DNA of 64,000 nucleotides from Calothrix sp. NIES-2098 (GCA_002368175.1 AP018172.1:6079001-6143000); one strand, 5' to 3'. Positions 44,579-54,711 are shown, numbered from the stretch's first letter. Numbers and translations: made by a program. Notes: generated by a model not told the origin, from the sequence alone.

Positions 44579-46183
44579 TTACACTTTCTGCGGAGTTACT
44601 TCCTCAGCTTTTTCTTTGGATTGCAAAGATGCGTACAACCGATTCAGTGCATTAACGTAGGCTTGCGCAGACGCAACGATGATATCTGTGTTGGCTGCAT
44701 GACCGGAGAAGATGCGCGACTCATGTCGTAACCGGATAGTTACTTCCCCAATCGCATCAATACCTGCTGTGACTGATTGTACAGAAAACTCAATTAGCTG
44801 GTTGGGTACGTTTACTACGCGGTTGATTGCTTTGTAAACTGCATCTACAGGCCCGGTACCAATGGCTGCATCGGTTAATTCTTCACCTTCGGGAGTACGC
44901 AAAGTAACGGTGGCAGTAGGTTTGGCATTGCTACCGCAGGAAACTTGCACCAACTCTACTCTAAATAAATCTGGTGCTTGTTGAATTTCATCATTAACGA
45001 TCGCTTCCAAATCCCAATCCGAGATTTCTTTCTTTTTATCAGCGACTTCTTTGAATCTGATAAATGCTTTATTTAATTCGGTTTCTGACAGTTCAAAACC
45101 CAATTCTTTCAAGCGGGTGCGGAAAGCATTTCTCCCTGAATGTTTGCCCAAAACTATTTGATTGTCTGTCAAGCCAATCAATTGGGCATCCATAATTTCA
45201 TAGGTGAGCTTGTTTTTTAATACACCATCTTGATGAATGCCAGATTCGTGAGCAAAGGCATTTGCCCCGACAATCGCTTTATTTGGTTGCACTAGCATTC
45301 CTGTCAAATTGGAAACCAGGCGTGAGGAACGATAAATTTCTCTGGTGTCGATATTTGTCAGGGGTTGTTCTGAATCTGCCGGTCGTCCTAAGAAGGGATT
45401 GAAATATTGTCGCCGGACGTGCAAAGCCATAACTAATTCTTCTAAGGCTGCATTTCCTGCACGTTCGCCAATACCGTTAATAGTGCATTCTAATTGTCTA
45501 GCACCATTCTTCACAGCTTCTAAGAAGTTAGCAACTGCTAAACCCAAGTCATTATGTCCGTGAACGGAAATAATTGCTTTATCAATATTTGGGACGTTTT
45601 CTTTTATCCCCTTAATTATTGCCCCAAATTCGTTAGGGGTTGTATAACCAACAGTATCGGGAATATTAACTGTTGTCGCCCCAGCTGCGATCGCTCGCTC
45701 TAATACTTGATACAAAAATTCTGGATCGGAGCGTCCGGCATCTTCGGGAGAAAATTCTACATCATCAGTGAAGCTTTTCGCATAAGCTACCATTTCCTCT
45801 GCGATCGCTAAAACCTCTGATTTTGTCTTTTTCAGCTTGTACTCTAGATGAATATTAGATGTAGCAATAAAAGTATGGATTCTGCCTTTAGCAGCCGGTT
45901 TAATCGCTGCTGCTGCTGCTTTAATATCATCTTTTTTGGCTCTGGCCAAACTACAAATCACAGGGCCATTTTCTGTGCCGACAGTTTGGGCAATTTTGCT
46001 GACTGCTTCAAAATCTCCCGGACTGGCAAAGGCGAATCCAGCTTCAATTACATCTACCCCCAGACGCGCCAGCTGTTTAGCTATTACTAGCTTTTCGTCT
46101 ATATTTAAGGTTGCTCCCGGACACTGTTCTCCATCTCGCAATGTTGTATCAAAAATGATAATTCGTTCTGGTTGGCTGCTCAT
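44579..46183 (-). CDS. leuA: 2-isopropylmalate synthase
   Basis: A 534-residue enzyme condensing acetyl-CoA with 2-oxoisovalerate, first step of leucine synthesis. The DRE-TIM metallolyase barrel shows FDTTLRDGEQCPGATL, the metal-binding SVHGHNDLGLAVANFL and INGIGERAGNAALEE. The C-terminal LeuA regulatory domain for leucine feedback is complete (residues about 390-515). Length is normal. Homocitrate synthase is less likely given this tail. Confidence 0.95.
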   Translation of the reverse strand: MSSQPERIIIFDTTLRDGEQCPGATLNIDEKLVIAKQLARLGVDVIEAGFAFASPGDFEAVSKIAQTVGTENGPVICSLARAKKDDIKAAAAAIKPAAKGRIHTFIATSNIHLEYKLKKTKSEVLAIAEEMVAYAKSFTDDVEFSPEDAGRSDPEFLYQVLERAIAAGATTVNIPDTVGYTTPNEFGAIIKGIKENVPNIDKAIISVHGHNDLGLAVANFLEAVKNGARQLECTINGIGERAGNAALEELVMALHVRRQYFNPFLGRPADSEQPLTNIDTREIYRSSRLVSNLTGMLVQPNKAIVGANAFAHESGIHQDGVLKNKLTYEIMDAQLIGLTDNQIVLGKHSGRNAFRTRLKELGFELSETELNKAFIRFKEVADKKKEISDWDLEAIVNDEIQQAPDLFRVELVQVSCGSNAKPTATVTLRTPEGEELTDAAIGTGPVDAVYKAINRVVNVPNQLIEFSVQSVTAGIDAIGEVTIRLRHESRIFSGHAANTDIIVASAQAYVNALNRLYASLQSKEKAEEVTPQKV

Positions 46184-46280
46184 TTTCTCTTTGTTTAGTT
46201 TAGGGTGGACTTTTCGCTATAACTACAACTTGGATATTAAGTTTTTTAATCTTTACATTTGTAAATAATTATTAAGTATA

Positions 46281-46802
46281 TTAGGCTTCAGTCTTTTCTA
46301 TTCGGTCTCTAATATCATTCAAATCTATATATCTATCAGTAGCATTACGTAATTCCCTCGCGATCATTCCCTCTGTAGAAACTACTGTAATATGTGTATT
46401 TTTCGAGCGTAATAGTTCAATTGCCCTTTCAAAATCTCCATCACCACTAAATAAAACTACTCTATCGTATTGATCTACTGTATTGAACATATCTACAACA
46501 ATTTCTATATCTAAATTAGCTTTTTGCGAGTACCTCCCAGATGAATCATCATAATATTCTTTGAGAATTTTCGTTCGGACTGTATATCCTAAACTAATGA
46601 GAGCATCTCTAAAACCTCGTTGATCCTGTGGGTCTTTTAAGCCAGTGTACCAGAATGCATTAATTAATGTTGTCTCTGCTTGTTCATTTTTAAAGTATTC
46701 TAATACTCGCCGCGGGTCGAAGAACCAACCATTTTTTTGTTGAGCATAGAACATATTGTTTCCGTCTACAAAAATAGACAGACGATTCATTGGAGAACCC
46801 AT
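46281..46802 (-). CDS. NYN (LabA/DUF88-like) domain protein
   Basis: A 173-residue PIN-like NYN domain protein. The acidic metal site is spread over LSIFVDGNNMFYAQQ, KANLDIEIVVDMF and LFSGDGDFERAIELL. Family members are RNases or RNA-binding proteins; the cyanobacterial LabA takes part in circadian output. This protein is only the domain, without the C-terminal OST-HTH of some relatives. The real start may be ATG 46790, four codons inside. Confidence 0.85.
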   Translation of the reverse strand: MGSPMNRLSIFVDGNNMFYAQQKNGWFFDPRRVLEYFKNEQAETTLINAFWYTGLKDPQDQRGFRDALISLGYTVRTKILKEYYDDSSGRYSQKANLDIEIVVDMFNTVDQYDRVVLFSGDGDFERAIELLRSKNTHITVVSTEGMIARELRNATDRYIDLNDIRDRIEKTEA

Positions 46803-47524
46803 AGAAAATTACACCTAATAATAGAAAAGAATTTTAGATTGAACAATAGATTATAGCAATTATCAAACGCTCAATTTGCTAATATCTATAAAGTATAACT
46901 TTATGTATAACTTTTATCTTAACCTCTTTTAATTCATACAAATGGTGGCAACATTGGAGTAGATCCTAGACGCTGAAACTTTTTCATAAAAGACACTGCA
47001 AGACTTACCCTACGATCAAAATCTACCAATAAAATTGACTTAGTAACAGTATTCTTAACTGTATAACAGTCAAGTTTACTCCTAAAGAGGTATGGTAGAG
47101 GTTCCAAGGTAGAATGTAGGCTAATGCCCATCTCTAGGTTTTGCCATCAACAACAGCGCACACTTTTTGCAAAAAATCGGCGTTGCAGCAGTGACAGAAG
47201 TTGTCTTAAAGAAACTTCTAGTAAATTCTCTGTTAGCGCGATTGCTGTTGTTTTGGGTAGGTTCTCACCTCAACCAAGTCCACAAACAAAGTATCTCTGG
47301 TTTAGGCCTGTGGAACATCACAGATTGCACCTCTTTCAGAGAATTAGGTCGGCAGTGTTGAGATGGGGAGATTACTGCACAGACTTAATCTCAATACAAA
47401 TTTGTTGAAAAATAATGATAGTTTACAAATGTATAAGTTTTTCATTTAACTCTTATTTCAATGTGGTTGCACTAAAACAGGGTCTGAATAAATAAAAGTG
47501 TTCTAAATCAATCAATAACACGAT
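46803..47524. other. 720-bp gene-free stretch
   Basis: It separates the NYN gene and the CHASE2 kinase, which diverge. Several short frames occur on both strands (such as 46934-47131 and 47124-47408), none with a domain, a good start or a ribosome site. I see no structured RNA. Confidence 0.45.
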
Positions 47525-49864
47525 ATGGCAGAAGAACCTACATCTAGCCTAACTAAAAAATATGTCTCTGCTACCAATAGACAGTCAGGCAAAACAACAA
47601 AAGCAACTTCGACCACATCAACATCCCATTCCCAACTGATGACTTGGTTTGGTCATCTGCTAACTGGTGCTTCAGCAATCGGGGCAGCACTGCTGAGTAC
47701 TTCAGGAATGGGTATGGTGCAATTGCTGGAAAGTCAGGCGCTTTCCACTTTTTTTCAACTGCGCGGGCCGATGGTGCCTCCCGAAAATATCGTGATTTTG
47801 GCAATTGACAATCAATCCGTATCAGTCCCTGAACAGTACTATAAAACAGATCCACTACAGTATGCTTACCTGGAACCACTGAAATCTTTTCCATTTAAAC
47901 GTGCTGCATATGCTCAAGTAATAGAAAAATTGATCCAGGCTGGGGCGAAATCTGTTGCGGTTGATGTAGTTTTTGATACGCCTAGCAGTTATGGTGTCAG
48001 AGACGATCGCCAATTCCAAGCAGTCTTGCGAAGATATGGTAGTAAAGTTACCTTAGCAGCGCTTTATGAAAATTCTGAATCACATCAAGGAACTTGGAAT
48101 CAACTAACGCTACCTCAGCCAAAGTTTCGCCTCGGGGGTGTATCTATCGGTACAGTTAATTTCCCTCTGGAGGTAGATGGCAAGATTCATCGATTGGCAA
48201 GCGAGTTTAATAAGACTATAGATGAACGAGATGTCTTAATCGATAAAGTACCTTCCTTTGACGAAGCCGCGCTGAGGGCAGCCAAAATTAATTATGCTCG
48301 ACCAAAAGGCGATCGCATTTATTTTTGGGGGCCAGCGGGGACATTTGAACCAATTCCCTTTTGGTACGTACTCGACCCGCAAAACTGGAAAAATTATTTG
48401 CAGCAAGGAAAAGTTTTTAAGAATAAAATTGTGGTGATTGGAGCTACAGCACAATTAGGCAATGATTATCATCCCGTAGTGGCTGGTAACAATTGGCTTT
48501 ATCCCGAACGCATGTCAGGAGTGGAAATTCATGCGAATGCGATCGCAACTTTGATGAAAAATAAAGCGATCGCGCCAGGAATTGTGAGTCCACCTATGCA
48601 AGGTTTATTTGTGCTAGCCATAGTTGGCAGTGCAATATTTCTTAGTACAAGAAGCAAGCGCGGAATTAATCGATTTATCAACAGCATTTTTCTAGCTACT
48701 ATTTGGGGCGGAATTAGCTATGTATTATTTGTACATCAGCAGCTAATCTTCCCTACAACCATACCAATGATCGCGATCGCCTGGAGTGGATTGGCCTACC
48801 TAGGAACCGACATAGCCAGAGAAAGCATTAAAAAACGCCAATTAGTAGATATCTTTCAAAAATATAAATCTTCTCCAGTTGTTCAAGAAATTATTAGTCA
48901 GCAAGATGACTTGCAAGACTTACTTCAGCAACGAGATTTAGCTGTAGCCGGAAAAATACTTGGTGGACGCTACAGAATTGTCAAAGTACTCGGTTCTGGG
49001 GGATTCAGCGAAACCTACATTGCTGAAGATATGCAACGCCCAGGAAACCCTCGATGTGTAGTTAAACAGCTAAAACCAGCCAATACCAAATCAACAGGAT
49101 TGCAACTTGCTAGAAGGTTATTTAACTCCGAGGCGCAAACTTTAGAAAAATTGGGAAAACACCAGCAAATTCCCCAACTATTGGCTTATTTTGAACAAGA
49201 CGAAGAATTTTATTTAGTGCAAGAATATATCATCGGTCATCCTCTAAGTCAGGAATTGCCTTCAGGACGGCCGCTGTTAGAAACTACGGTTATCGAGATT
49301 TTACGAGATTTATTGCAAACATTGGCATTTGTGCATCAAAACGGTGTAATTCACCGCGATATCAAACCCAGCAATATTATCCGCCGACACGCAGACTGGA
49401 AACTCGTATTGATAGATTTTGGTGCGGTCAAAGAAGTCACTGCACCGCAAATGGAAAATCAAGAACAGACCCCCTTCACTATAGGGATTGGGACTAAGGG
49501 TTATGCGCCCAACGAGCAATGTTTTGGACGCCCCCAATACAGTAGCGACATCTATGCAGTCGGTATGATTGGCATCAAAGCTTTGACTGGTATCGCGCCC
49601 CACGAATTTGATAGAGATGCTGAGGGAGAGTTGCAATGGCGAGATAAGGTAATGGTCAGCCAACCCTTGGCAGAGATTCTCAGTAAAATGGTTTTGGAAG
49701 ACTACAAGCAGCGCTATCAATCTGCAACAGAAGCTCTAGAGGCGTTTGCTCAGTTGGTAGGTTATTCAGATAGAAACTCTATCAATCAAAACGACTTATC
49801 AATCAAAACTGCACCCTCAGACGATCCAGATGCTCCTACCACACCTTGGAATGGAACATCTTAA
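47525..49864 (+). CDS. CHASE2-domain serine/threonine protein kinase
   Basis: A 779-residue receptor kinase. An N-terminal anchor (residues 35-60) is followed by an extracytoplasmic CHASE2 sensor domain (about 65-340, with PPENIVILAIDNQS and GVEIHANAIATLM), then three transmembrane segments (about 355-435), then a eukaryotic-type kinase: GRYRIVKVLGSGGFSETYIA with VVKQL (ATP Lys), HRDIKPSNII (catalytic loop), LIDFGAVKEV (DFG) and GYAPNEQCFG. It links an external signal to protein phosphorylation, a common plan in filamentous cyanobacteria. Ligand and targets unknown. Confidence 0.93.
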   Translation: MAEEPTSSLTKKYVSATNRQSGKTTKATSTTSTSHSQLMTWFGHLLTGASAIGAALLSTSGMGMVQLLESQALSTFFQLRGPMVPPENIVILAIDNQSVSVPEQYYKTDPLQYAYLEPLKSFPFKRAAYAQVIEKLIQAGAKSVAVDVVFDTPSSYGVRDDRQFQAVLRRYGSKVTLAALYENSESHQGTWNQLTLPQPKFRLGGVSIGTVNFPLEVDGKIHRLASEFNKTIDERDVLIDKVPSFDEAALRAAKINYARPKGDRIYFWGPAGTFEPIPFWYVLDPQNWKNYLQQGKVFKNKIVVIGATAQLGNDYHPVVAGNNWLYPERMSGVEIHANAIATLMKNKAIAPGIVSPPMQGLFVLAIVGSAIFLSTRSKRGINRFINSIFLATIWGGISYVLFVHQQLIFPTTIPMIAIAWSGLAYLGTDIARESIKKRQLVDIFQKYKSSPVVQEIISQQDDLQDLLQQRDLAVAGKILGGRYRIVKVLGSGGFSETYIAEDMQRPGNPRCVVKQLKPANTKSTGLQLARRLFNSEAQTLEKLGKHQQIPQLLAYFEQDEEFYLVQEYIIGHPLSQELPSGRPLLETTVIEILRDLLQTLAFVHQNGVIHRDIKPSNIIRRHADWKLVLIDFGAVKEVTAPQMENQEQTPFTIGIGTKGYAPNEQCFGRPQYSSDIYAVGMIGIKALTGIAPHEFDRDAEGELQWRDKVMVSQPLAEILSKMVLEDYKQRYQSATEALEAFAQLVGYSDRNSINQNDLSIKTAPSDDPDAPTTPWNGTS

Positions 49865-50022
49865 CAAACTTCCGATCGCCAACTGATTGATACTATTCTC
49901 ATCATGTATAAATGACTGTATCTAATTTTTTTGGCAACTTCAGCTATCTTTAGTTGTGAAAATCAGTGATAATTAGATCTATATCTATATATATTCAAAT
50001 ATCTTAACATTTGAGGAATAAT

Positions 50023-50058
50023 AACCCTGCCTTCCTATCTCTGGTAGGGTTTATTTTT
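50023..50058 (+). terminator. Rho-independent terminator after the CHASE2 kinase
   Basis: AACCCTGCC (50023-50031) pairs with GGTAGGGTT (50043-50051) with one mismatch, followed by TATTTTT. It lies 160 bases after the kinase stop. Confidence 0.7.
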
Positions 50059-50221
50059 CACATTTTATTGCTAATAAAGAGCTAAATAGCAGTAATAAAA
50101 GCATTTAAATGTTGACATAATTGTTATTGCGATCGCAGCGACAAAGACTACTCATTATCAACACCATCTGTTAAACTTCGTAGCTCACAGAGCTATTAAG
50201 GGGTAGGGAGCCAACACGTGT

Positions 50222-52342
50222 ATGTCAGATTTATGGAATATTTTTTTTACGTCCGGATCTTTTATCCCGCATGGGCACTGCTATCTATGGCAAACTAATT
50301 TAGTTGGACTACACATCTTATCTGACGCCATTATTGCACTAGCTTATTACTCAATTCCCACAACACTTTTCTACTTCGTTAGCAAACGCCAGGATCTACC
50401 CTTCCATTGGATATTTCTACTTTTTAGTGGTTTTATCGTAGCTTGTGGCACGACTCATCTAATGGAGATTTGGACGCTTTGGTATCCAACCTATTGGCTA
50501 TCAGGATTTATTAAAGCTGCAACTGCAATTATATCTTTTTTTACAGCGGTACAACTTGTACCCTTAGTGCCGCAAGCCTTAGCGCTTCCTAGCCCTGCTC
50601 AATTAGAACAAGCAAACCAACAACTGCAAACACAAATAGCCGAAAGATTAAAGATAGAAGCAGAATTAAGAAAATACCAAAATCATTTAGAAGATTTGGT
50701 GGCAGCTCGGACAAATGAAATTACTAAAACCAACGAACAATTACAACAGGAAATTACTGAACGCCAGCGTATTTTAGAAGTTTTACGGCAAAGTGAAGAA
50801 CGTTATCGTTATTTAGCTGAGGCAATTCCCCAACTTGTATGGACAGCAGATGCTAACGGTGAATGTGATTATTTTAATCAAAATTGGTGCAATTACACAG
50901 GGCTGACATTAGAGCAATCCTTGGGTTCGGGTTGGGTAGCAGCATTACATCCAGATGATATCCAAAGTACTTATGAGGCATGGTCAAATGCTGTCAACAG
51001 TGGCACCTTATATGAAATTGAATACCGCTTTCAACGGGCGACTGATGGTTCCTATCGCTGGCAGCTAGCACGAGGCTTACCTCTAAAAGATGAGCAAAAT
51101 CATGTAGTAAAGTGGTTTGGCACTTGTACCGATATTCACGAACAAAAGGAGATACAGCAAGAACGTGCCCACTTACTAGAATTAGAACAAACAGCAAGAG
51201 CGAAAGCAGAAACAGCCAATCGAATGAAAGATGAATTTCTGGCCATACTCTCCCACGAACTACGCACCCCAATGAATGCGATTCTGGGCTGGTCAAAATT
51301 GTTGCAAAGTGGCAATTTACCATCAGAAAAGATATCTCAAGCCATAGGAACAATAGAGCGCAATGCTAAGTTACAGGTTCAACTAATTGAAGACTTGCTC
51401 GATATCTCCAGCATTTTACAAGGCAAATTAACACTAAATGTAGCAAATGTTCAGTTAGAATCTGTTATTTTATCTGCACTAGAAACAATGGCATTGGCTA
51501 CACAAACTAAGTCAATTCAGGTGAATACAATATTTGAATCGAATGTAGGTACAGTCTTGGGTGATTCTACTCGCTTGCAGCAAGTGGTTTGGAATCTCCT
51601 TTCTAACGCTGTCAAATTTACTCCTCAAGGAGGAAAGGTAGAAGCGAAATTGAGCAAAGTTGATGGCTATGCTCAAATCATAGTTAGCGATACAGGTAAA
51701 GGGATTAGTGCTGAGTTTTTGCCTTATGCTTTTGATTACTTCCGCCAAGCAGATAGTAGCTCTACAAGAAAATTTGGCGGATTAGGTTTAGGACTGGCAA
51801 TTGTCCGTAATATTGTCGAAATGCATGGTGGTACAGTTACAGCCGCCAGCCTTGGTGAAGACCAAGGCGCAACTTTCACTGTCAAGTTACCGCTGCAAAA
51901 AACCAAAACTCAAGATTTGTTCAATAGGCAAAATCACTCTTCTTTCTCAACACCTAGTTCTTATTCCCTTGCTGGCGTGCAAATTTTGGTTGTCGATGAT
52001 GATACAGATTCGCTGGAATTTGTTGCTTTCGTATTAGAGCAAGATGGGGCGGATGTAATTGCAGCTTCTTCGGCATTAGAAGCATTACAAGTCATCGAAC
52101 AGAAAAAGCCAGATGTGTTAGTCAGTGATATCAGTATGCCCGATATGGATGGCTATACCCTCATGCGTCAAGTCAGAGCTTGGAGTGCAGAACAAGGAGG
52201 AGAAATTCCAGCGATCGCTCTGACTGCCTTTGCGCGAAAATACGATCGGCAGCAAGCACTGCAAGCTGGGTTTCAGTTGCATTTAGCCAAACCTGTTAAC
52301 CCAGAAGAATTAGTTGCAGCCGTTGTTCAACTAGCTAGGTAG
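50222..52342 (+). CDS. Ethylene-receptor-like hybrid histidine kinase
   Basis: A 706-residue hybrid kinase. The N-terminus has three membrane helices with the residues that hold copper and ethylene in plant ETR1: Asp35 (HILSDAIIALAYY), and Cys75 and His79 in ACGTTHLMEIW. A coiled coil, one PAS domain (about 190-305, WTADANGECDYFNQNW), a kinase (SHELRTPMNAILGWSKLL; NLLSNAVKF; GLGLGLAIVRNIVE) and a C-terminal receiver (VLVSDISMPDMDGYTLM) follow. It resembles the Synechocystis Etr1 sensor, known to bind ethylene. A response regulator gene converges on it. Confidence 0.92.
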   Translation: MSDLWNIFFTSGSFIPHGHCYLWQTNLVGLHILSDAIIALAYYSIPTTLFYFVSKRQDLPFHWIFLLFSGFIVACGTTHLMEIWTLWYPTYWLSGFIKAATAIISFFTAVQLVPLVPQALALPSPAQLEQANQQLQTQIAERLKIEAELRKYQNHLEDLVAARTNEITKTNEQLQQEITERQRILEVLRQSEERYRYLAEAIPQLVWTADANGECDYFNQNWCNYTGLTLEQSLGSGWVAALHPDDIQSTYEAWSNAVNSGTLYEIEYRFQRATDGSYRWQLARGLPLKDEQNHVVKWFGTCTDIHEQKEIQQERAHLLELEQTARAKAETANRMKDEFLAILSHELRTPMNAILGWSKLLQSGNLPSEKISQAIGTIERNAKLQVQLIEDLLDISSILQGKLTLNVANVQLESVILSALETMALATQTKSIQVNTIFESNVGTVLGDSTRLQQVVWNLLSNAVKFTPQGGKVEAKLSKVDGYAQIIVSDTGKGISAEFLPYAFDYFRQADSSSTRKFGGLGLGLAIVRNIVEMHGGTVTAASLGEDQGATFTVKLPLQKTKTQDLFNRQNHSSFSTPSSYSLAGVQILVVDDDTDSLEFVAFVLEQDGADVIAASSALEALQVIEQKKPDVLVSDISMPDMDGYTLMRQVRAWSAEQGGEIPAIALTAFARKYDRQQALQAGFQLHLAKPVNPEELVAAVVQLAR

Positions 52343-52427
52343 TACGGAGAAATTTTCAATATTACTAATTTTCAGTTTCAGGTTTTGACAAGGTATCAAC
52401 AAACTAGGCGATCGCTCGATAATTTTA

Positions 52428-52877
52428 TTATGAAATAGCTTTATTATTAGTAATCAAACGTTTTATTTCTGATAATAATACAGTAGGTTCTACAGGTTTA
52501 TTCACATAACTTTGAAAACCCGATGCCAGCGCCATACTCCGACTTTCATCAGAACTGAGAGCAGTTAAAGCTATAGCTGGTATCTCTCGTTGTTCAGAAG
52601 TGCTGCTGTCTCTGATTTTGCGAATAAACGAATAACCATCAACTTCTGGCATAGCGATGTCAGAAATTAAAATATCAAATTTTAACTCTTTAATCGTTTC
52701 TAAAGCATCTAATACTGATGTTGCTGTTTTGACCTGCAAGCCGTTATTTTCGAGGATAAACGTAGTTAGGATCAGGCTATCTTCGTTATCATCTACTAAT
52801 AAAACTCGCAAGCCATCTAGAGATTGAATATTTTTTGTATCTTCTTGGGGATGTGGATCTTCAACGTTACTTGTCAT
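52428..52877 (-). CDS. Single-domain response regulator
   Basis: A 149-residue CheY-like receiver: acidic pair VDDNEDS, phospho-acceptor Asp in ILISDIAMPEVDGYSF, Thr/Ala in IALTALSS, and Lys in YVNKPVEP. No output domain. Its receiver is close to the C-terminal receiver of the hybrid kinase on the opposite strand, suggesting shared origin or a phosphorelay with it. Confidence 0.92.
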   Translation of the reverse strand: MTSNVEDPHPQEDTKNIQSLDGLRVLLVDDNEDSLILTTFILENNGLQVKTATSVLDALETIKELKFDILISDIAMPEVDGYSFIRKIRDSSTSEQREIPAIALTALSSDESRSMALASGFQSYVNKPVEPTVLLSEIKRLITNNKAIS

Positions 52878-52923
52878 GTTTAATATGTGCCTCCTTAGTT
52901 GCCTGCATCAATTACGGAGGAAC

Positions 52924-52960
52924 TCCCACCAGACAGCTATTACATGACTGTCTGGTGGGA
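52924..52960. repeat. 13-bp perfect inverted repeat upstream of the response regulator
   Basis: TCCCACCAGACAG and CTGTCTGGTGGGA are separated by 11 bases. It is 47 bases before the response regulator start and 110 bases after the rsr stop on the same strand. It could terminate or stabilise the rsr mRNA, or be an operator; no T-run follows. Confidence 0.7.
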
Positions 52961-52990
52961 ATCTAACAACAAGCTACCACAACATTAGAC

Positions 52991-53071
52991 ATGAAGTATC
53001 AAGGATGAAGGCTGAAGGACGAAATCAAAAAATATTATTTTCATCCTTCATACTTCATCCTTCAGCCTTTT
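52991..53071. repeat. CATCCTTCA simple inverted repeat after rsr
   Basis: ATGAAGTATCAAGGATGAAG faces CTTCATCCTTCAGCC, forming a long imperfect stem right after the rsr stop. Such tracts are frequent between genes in this group and may protect or end the rsr transcript. Confidence 0.7.
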
Positions 53072-54675
53072 TAGAGTTCACCTGTAGCTAGCATCTGGAT
53101 GATGCGAGGTGTTCCTGGGTCGAATCCAGCTAAATCCCAAGAAAGCGGATCTTGAGGATCTACTAAGGTAATTTTGTAAGGTGCAAGAGTGACATACACT
53201 GCCTTGGCATTGGGGTTTACCTTCTGGCGATACTGCGCTAATGCTTGACTGGGATGCTTAGAACCAGCCCATGACTCGTTATCAGTCCAAAAGCAAATTA
53301 CATCTGCCTTGAACTTATTCTTAATCATCCAATCGTAAGCTACAGACGCATCTGTTCCACCGAAGTTTTGATTGCTAGCTTTGCGTAGTGCAGAACTAAA
53401 ACTATCTTTAGCTGTGATACCTAATTCGCGAAATTCGGTAGCAAAGCCGCGAATCATATAGTTTTGCTCGGCTTTTGCTGTCACCAGCGCCATTGTCGTG
53501 GCAATTTCGCAGCAGCTTAAACCTACTGAATCAACTACACCCCAAGACATCGACCCGGAAACATCTACAGCGTGCATGAACACTTTACCTGTGGGCTGCA
53601 CAACATCAAAAGCTAGTTCAACCGCTTTTTCTAAGATGTCTACAATCCGAGGTACTGGTTCCCAAGTTTTTTGGCTGCGTCCTAATTTGCCACCAGATTG
53701 ATAAGTCTTCAGGGCTTTCAAAACATCAATCGGATGGATGCGACCTTTACGCAGATGTTCTTTGTTGTTGAGAACTGCTTCCACTCGCAGAATATTGGCA
53801 CTTTCATCAGCTCGCAGTACACCCAGTTCTGTCAAAGAACCAAGGTTACGCAGCATTGCACCTATTGGCATTTCTTGGAAAAGCAACTGCCAAGCTTGTT
53901 TATCCATCTTACCCACAGGTGCAGCCATTTCGTGAGTTAGGCGTCCTTGTGCGATCGCTGTATGGGTTTCGCTAGGATTCCGCTTTAACCACTCATACCA
54001 CCAAATCTGCGCCAATGCCTCAGAAGGTATGTCTGCCGGCAAATCTTCCCAACCTTTAACTACCCACTCAAATAATTCGCGGTGAGTTTCTGTAGGTGGT
54101 TTGACATGGAACAACCGCAATGCATCTTTGTGAGAGAAACCTTGACGCTGTTGATATTTCAAAAGTTGATAAGCTAAACCCTTGACATCTTCGCGAGATA
54201 ACCAAGTTTTCCCAGCTTCGCGCACTACCTTACCAAATCCCCGCAGAGATTTGGTGTAGTTCAGCCATTCGTAGAAGTGGCTACCAGTGCGAACAACTTG
54301 CCCAAAGATTTCACCAAAGGCTTTTTTGGCTTCTGGTGTTTCACCCATAGATAGCAGCACCAATGCCAAGATAGGCGCACTGTTGTTAATGGCGCGTCCA
54401 TCGCTAGCATAGAGAATTTCTTCTGCCACACGCCCAGGATTTTCTGCTACAGCTTGTTTAACAACATCTACAAAATCTTCAGTTAATTCATGTTTGCCCG
54501 CATAGTAAGTGCTTTTTGCTGTGCCAATCAACAGACAACGGCGCAGCATTTTCCAAATACCCGCATCAAACATATACCCGCCGGAACGCCCCTTAATCAT
54601 CTCTGCTTCTCGTCCGGGGATAGGCTGATTTTGCGGTGTATTGGTCTGCTTTTTAGTAAAGAAATTGTAATTCAT
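53071..54675 (-). CDS. rsr: Ro60-family TROVE/vWA RNA-binding protein (Rsr)
   Basis: A 534-residue ortholog of the ring-shaped Ro60 autoantigen. Residues about 20-350 form the HEAT-like TROVE ring (REAEMIKGRSGGYMFDAGIW, EILYASDGRAINNSAPILAL, MPIGAMLRNLGSLTE, RIHPIDVLKALKTYQSG). Residues 360-530 form a von Willebrand A domain with a MIDAS site (HAVDVSGSMSWG; GGTDAS). Bacterial Rsr binds Y RNAs, which tether it to polynucleotide phosphorylase for degradation of structured RNA, and aids stress survival. The start ATG follows GGGAG with an 8-base spacer. Directly upstream lie six tRNA-like genes with a Y-RNA-like insert, and the leader holds a related hairpin (54688-54703). PNPase is not in this window. 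Confidence 0.95.
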   Translation of the reverse strand: MNYNFFTKKQTNTPQNQPIPGREAEMIKGRSGGYMFDAGIWKMLRRCLLIGTAKSTYYAGKHELTEDFVDVVKQAVAENPGRVAEEILYASDGRAINNSAPILALVLLSMGETPEAKKAFGEIFGQVVRTGSHFYEWLNYTKSLRGFGKVVREAGKTWLSREDVKGLAYQLLKYQQRQGFSHKDALRLFHVKPPTETHRELFEWVVKGWEDLPADIPSEALAQIWWYEWLKRNPSETHTAIAQGRLTHEMAAPVGKMDKQAWQLLFQEMPIGAMLRNLGSLTELGVLRADESANILRVEAVLNNKEHLRKGRIHPIDVLKALKTYQSGGKLGRSQKTWEPVPRIVDILEKAVELAFDVVQPTGKVFMHAVDVSGSMSWGVVDSVGLSCCEIATTMALVTAKAEQNYMIRGFATEFRELGITAKDSFSSALRKASNQNFGGTDASVAYDWMIKNKFKADVICFWTDNESWAGSKHPSQALAQYRQKVNPNAKAVYVTLAPYKITLVDPQDPLSWDLAGFDPGTPRIIQMLATGEL

Positions 54676-54687
54676 AGCTTCATCTCC

Positions 54688-54703
54688 CGGCCCTTGCGGG
54701 CAA
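54688..54703 (-). promoter_or_regulatory. rsr leader hairpin copying the core of the tRNA-like inserts
   Basis: On the minus strand TTGCCCGCAAGGGCCG folds as GCCC-GCAA-GGGC and is followed at once by the Shine-Dalgarno GGGAG and the rsr ATG. The 16 bases are identical to those of the insert in the tRNA-like gene at 55556-55688 and nearly so to the other five. If Ro recognises this element, it could repress its own translation or processing. Confidence 0.65.
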
Positions 54704-54711
54704 AAATGAAA

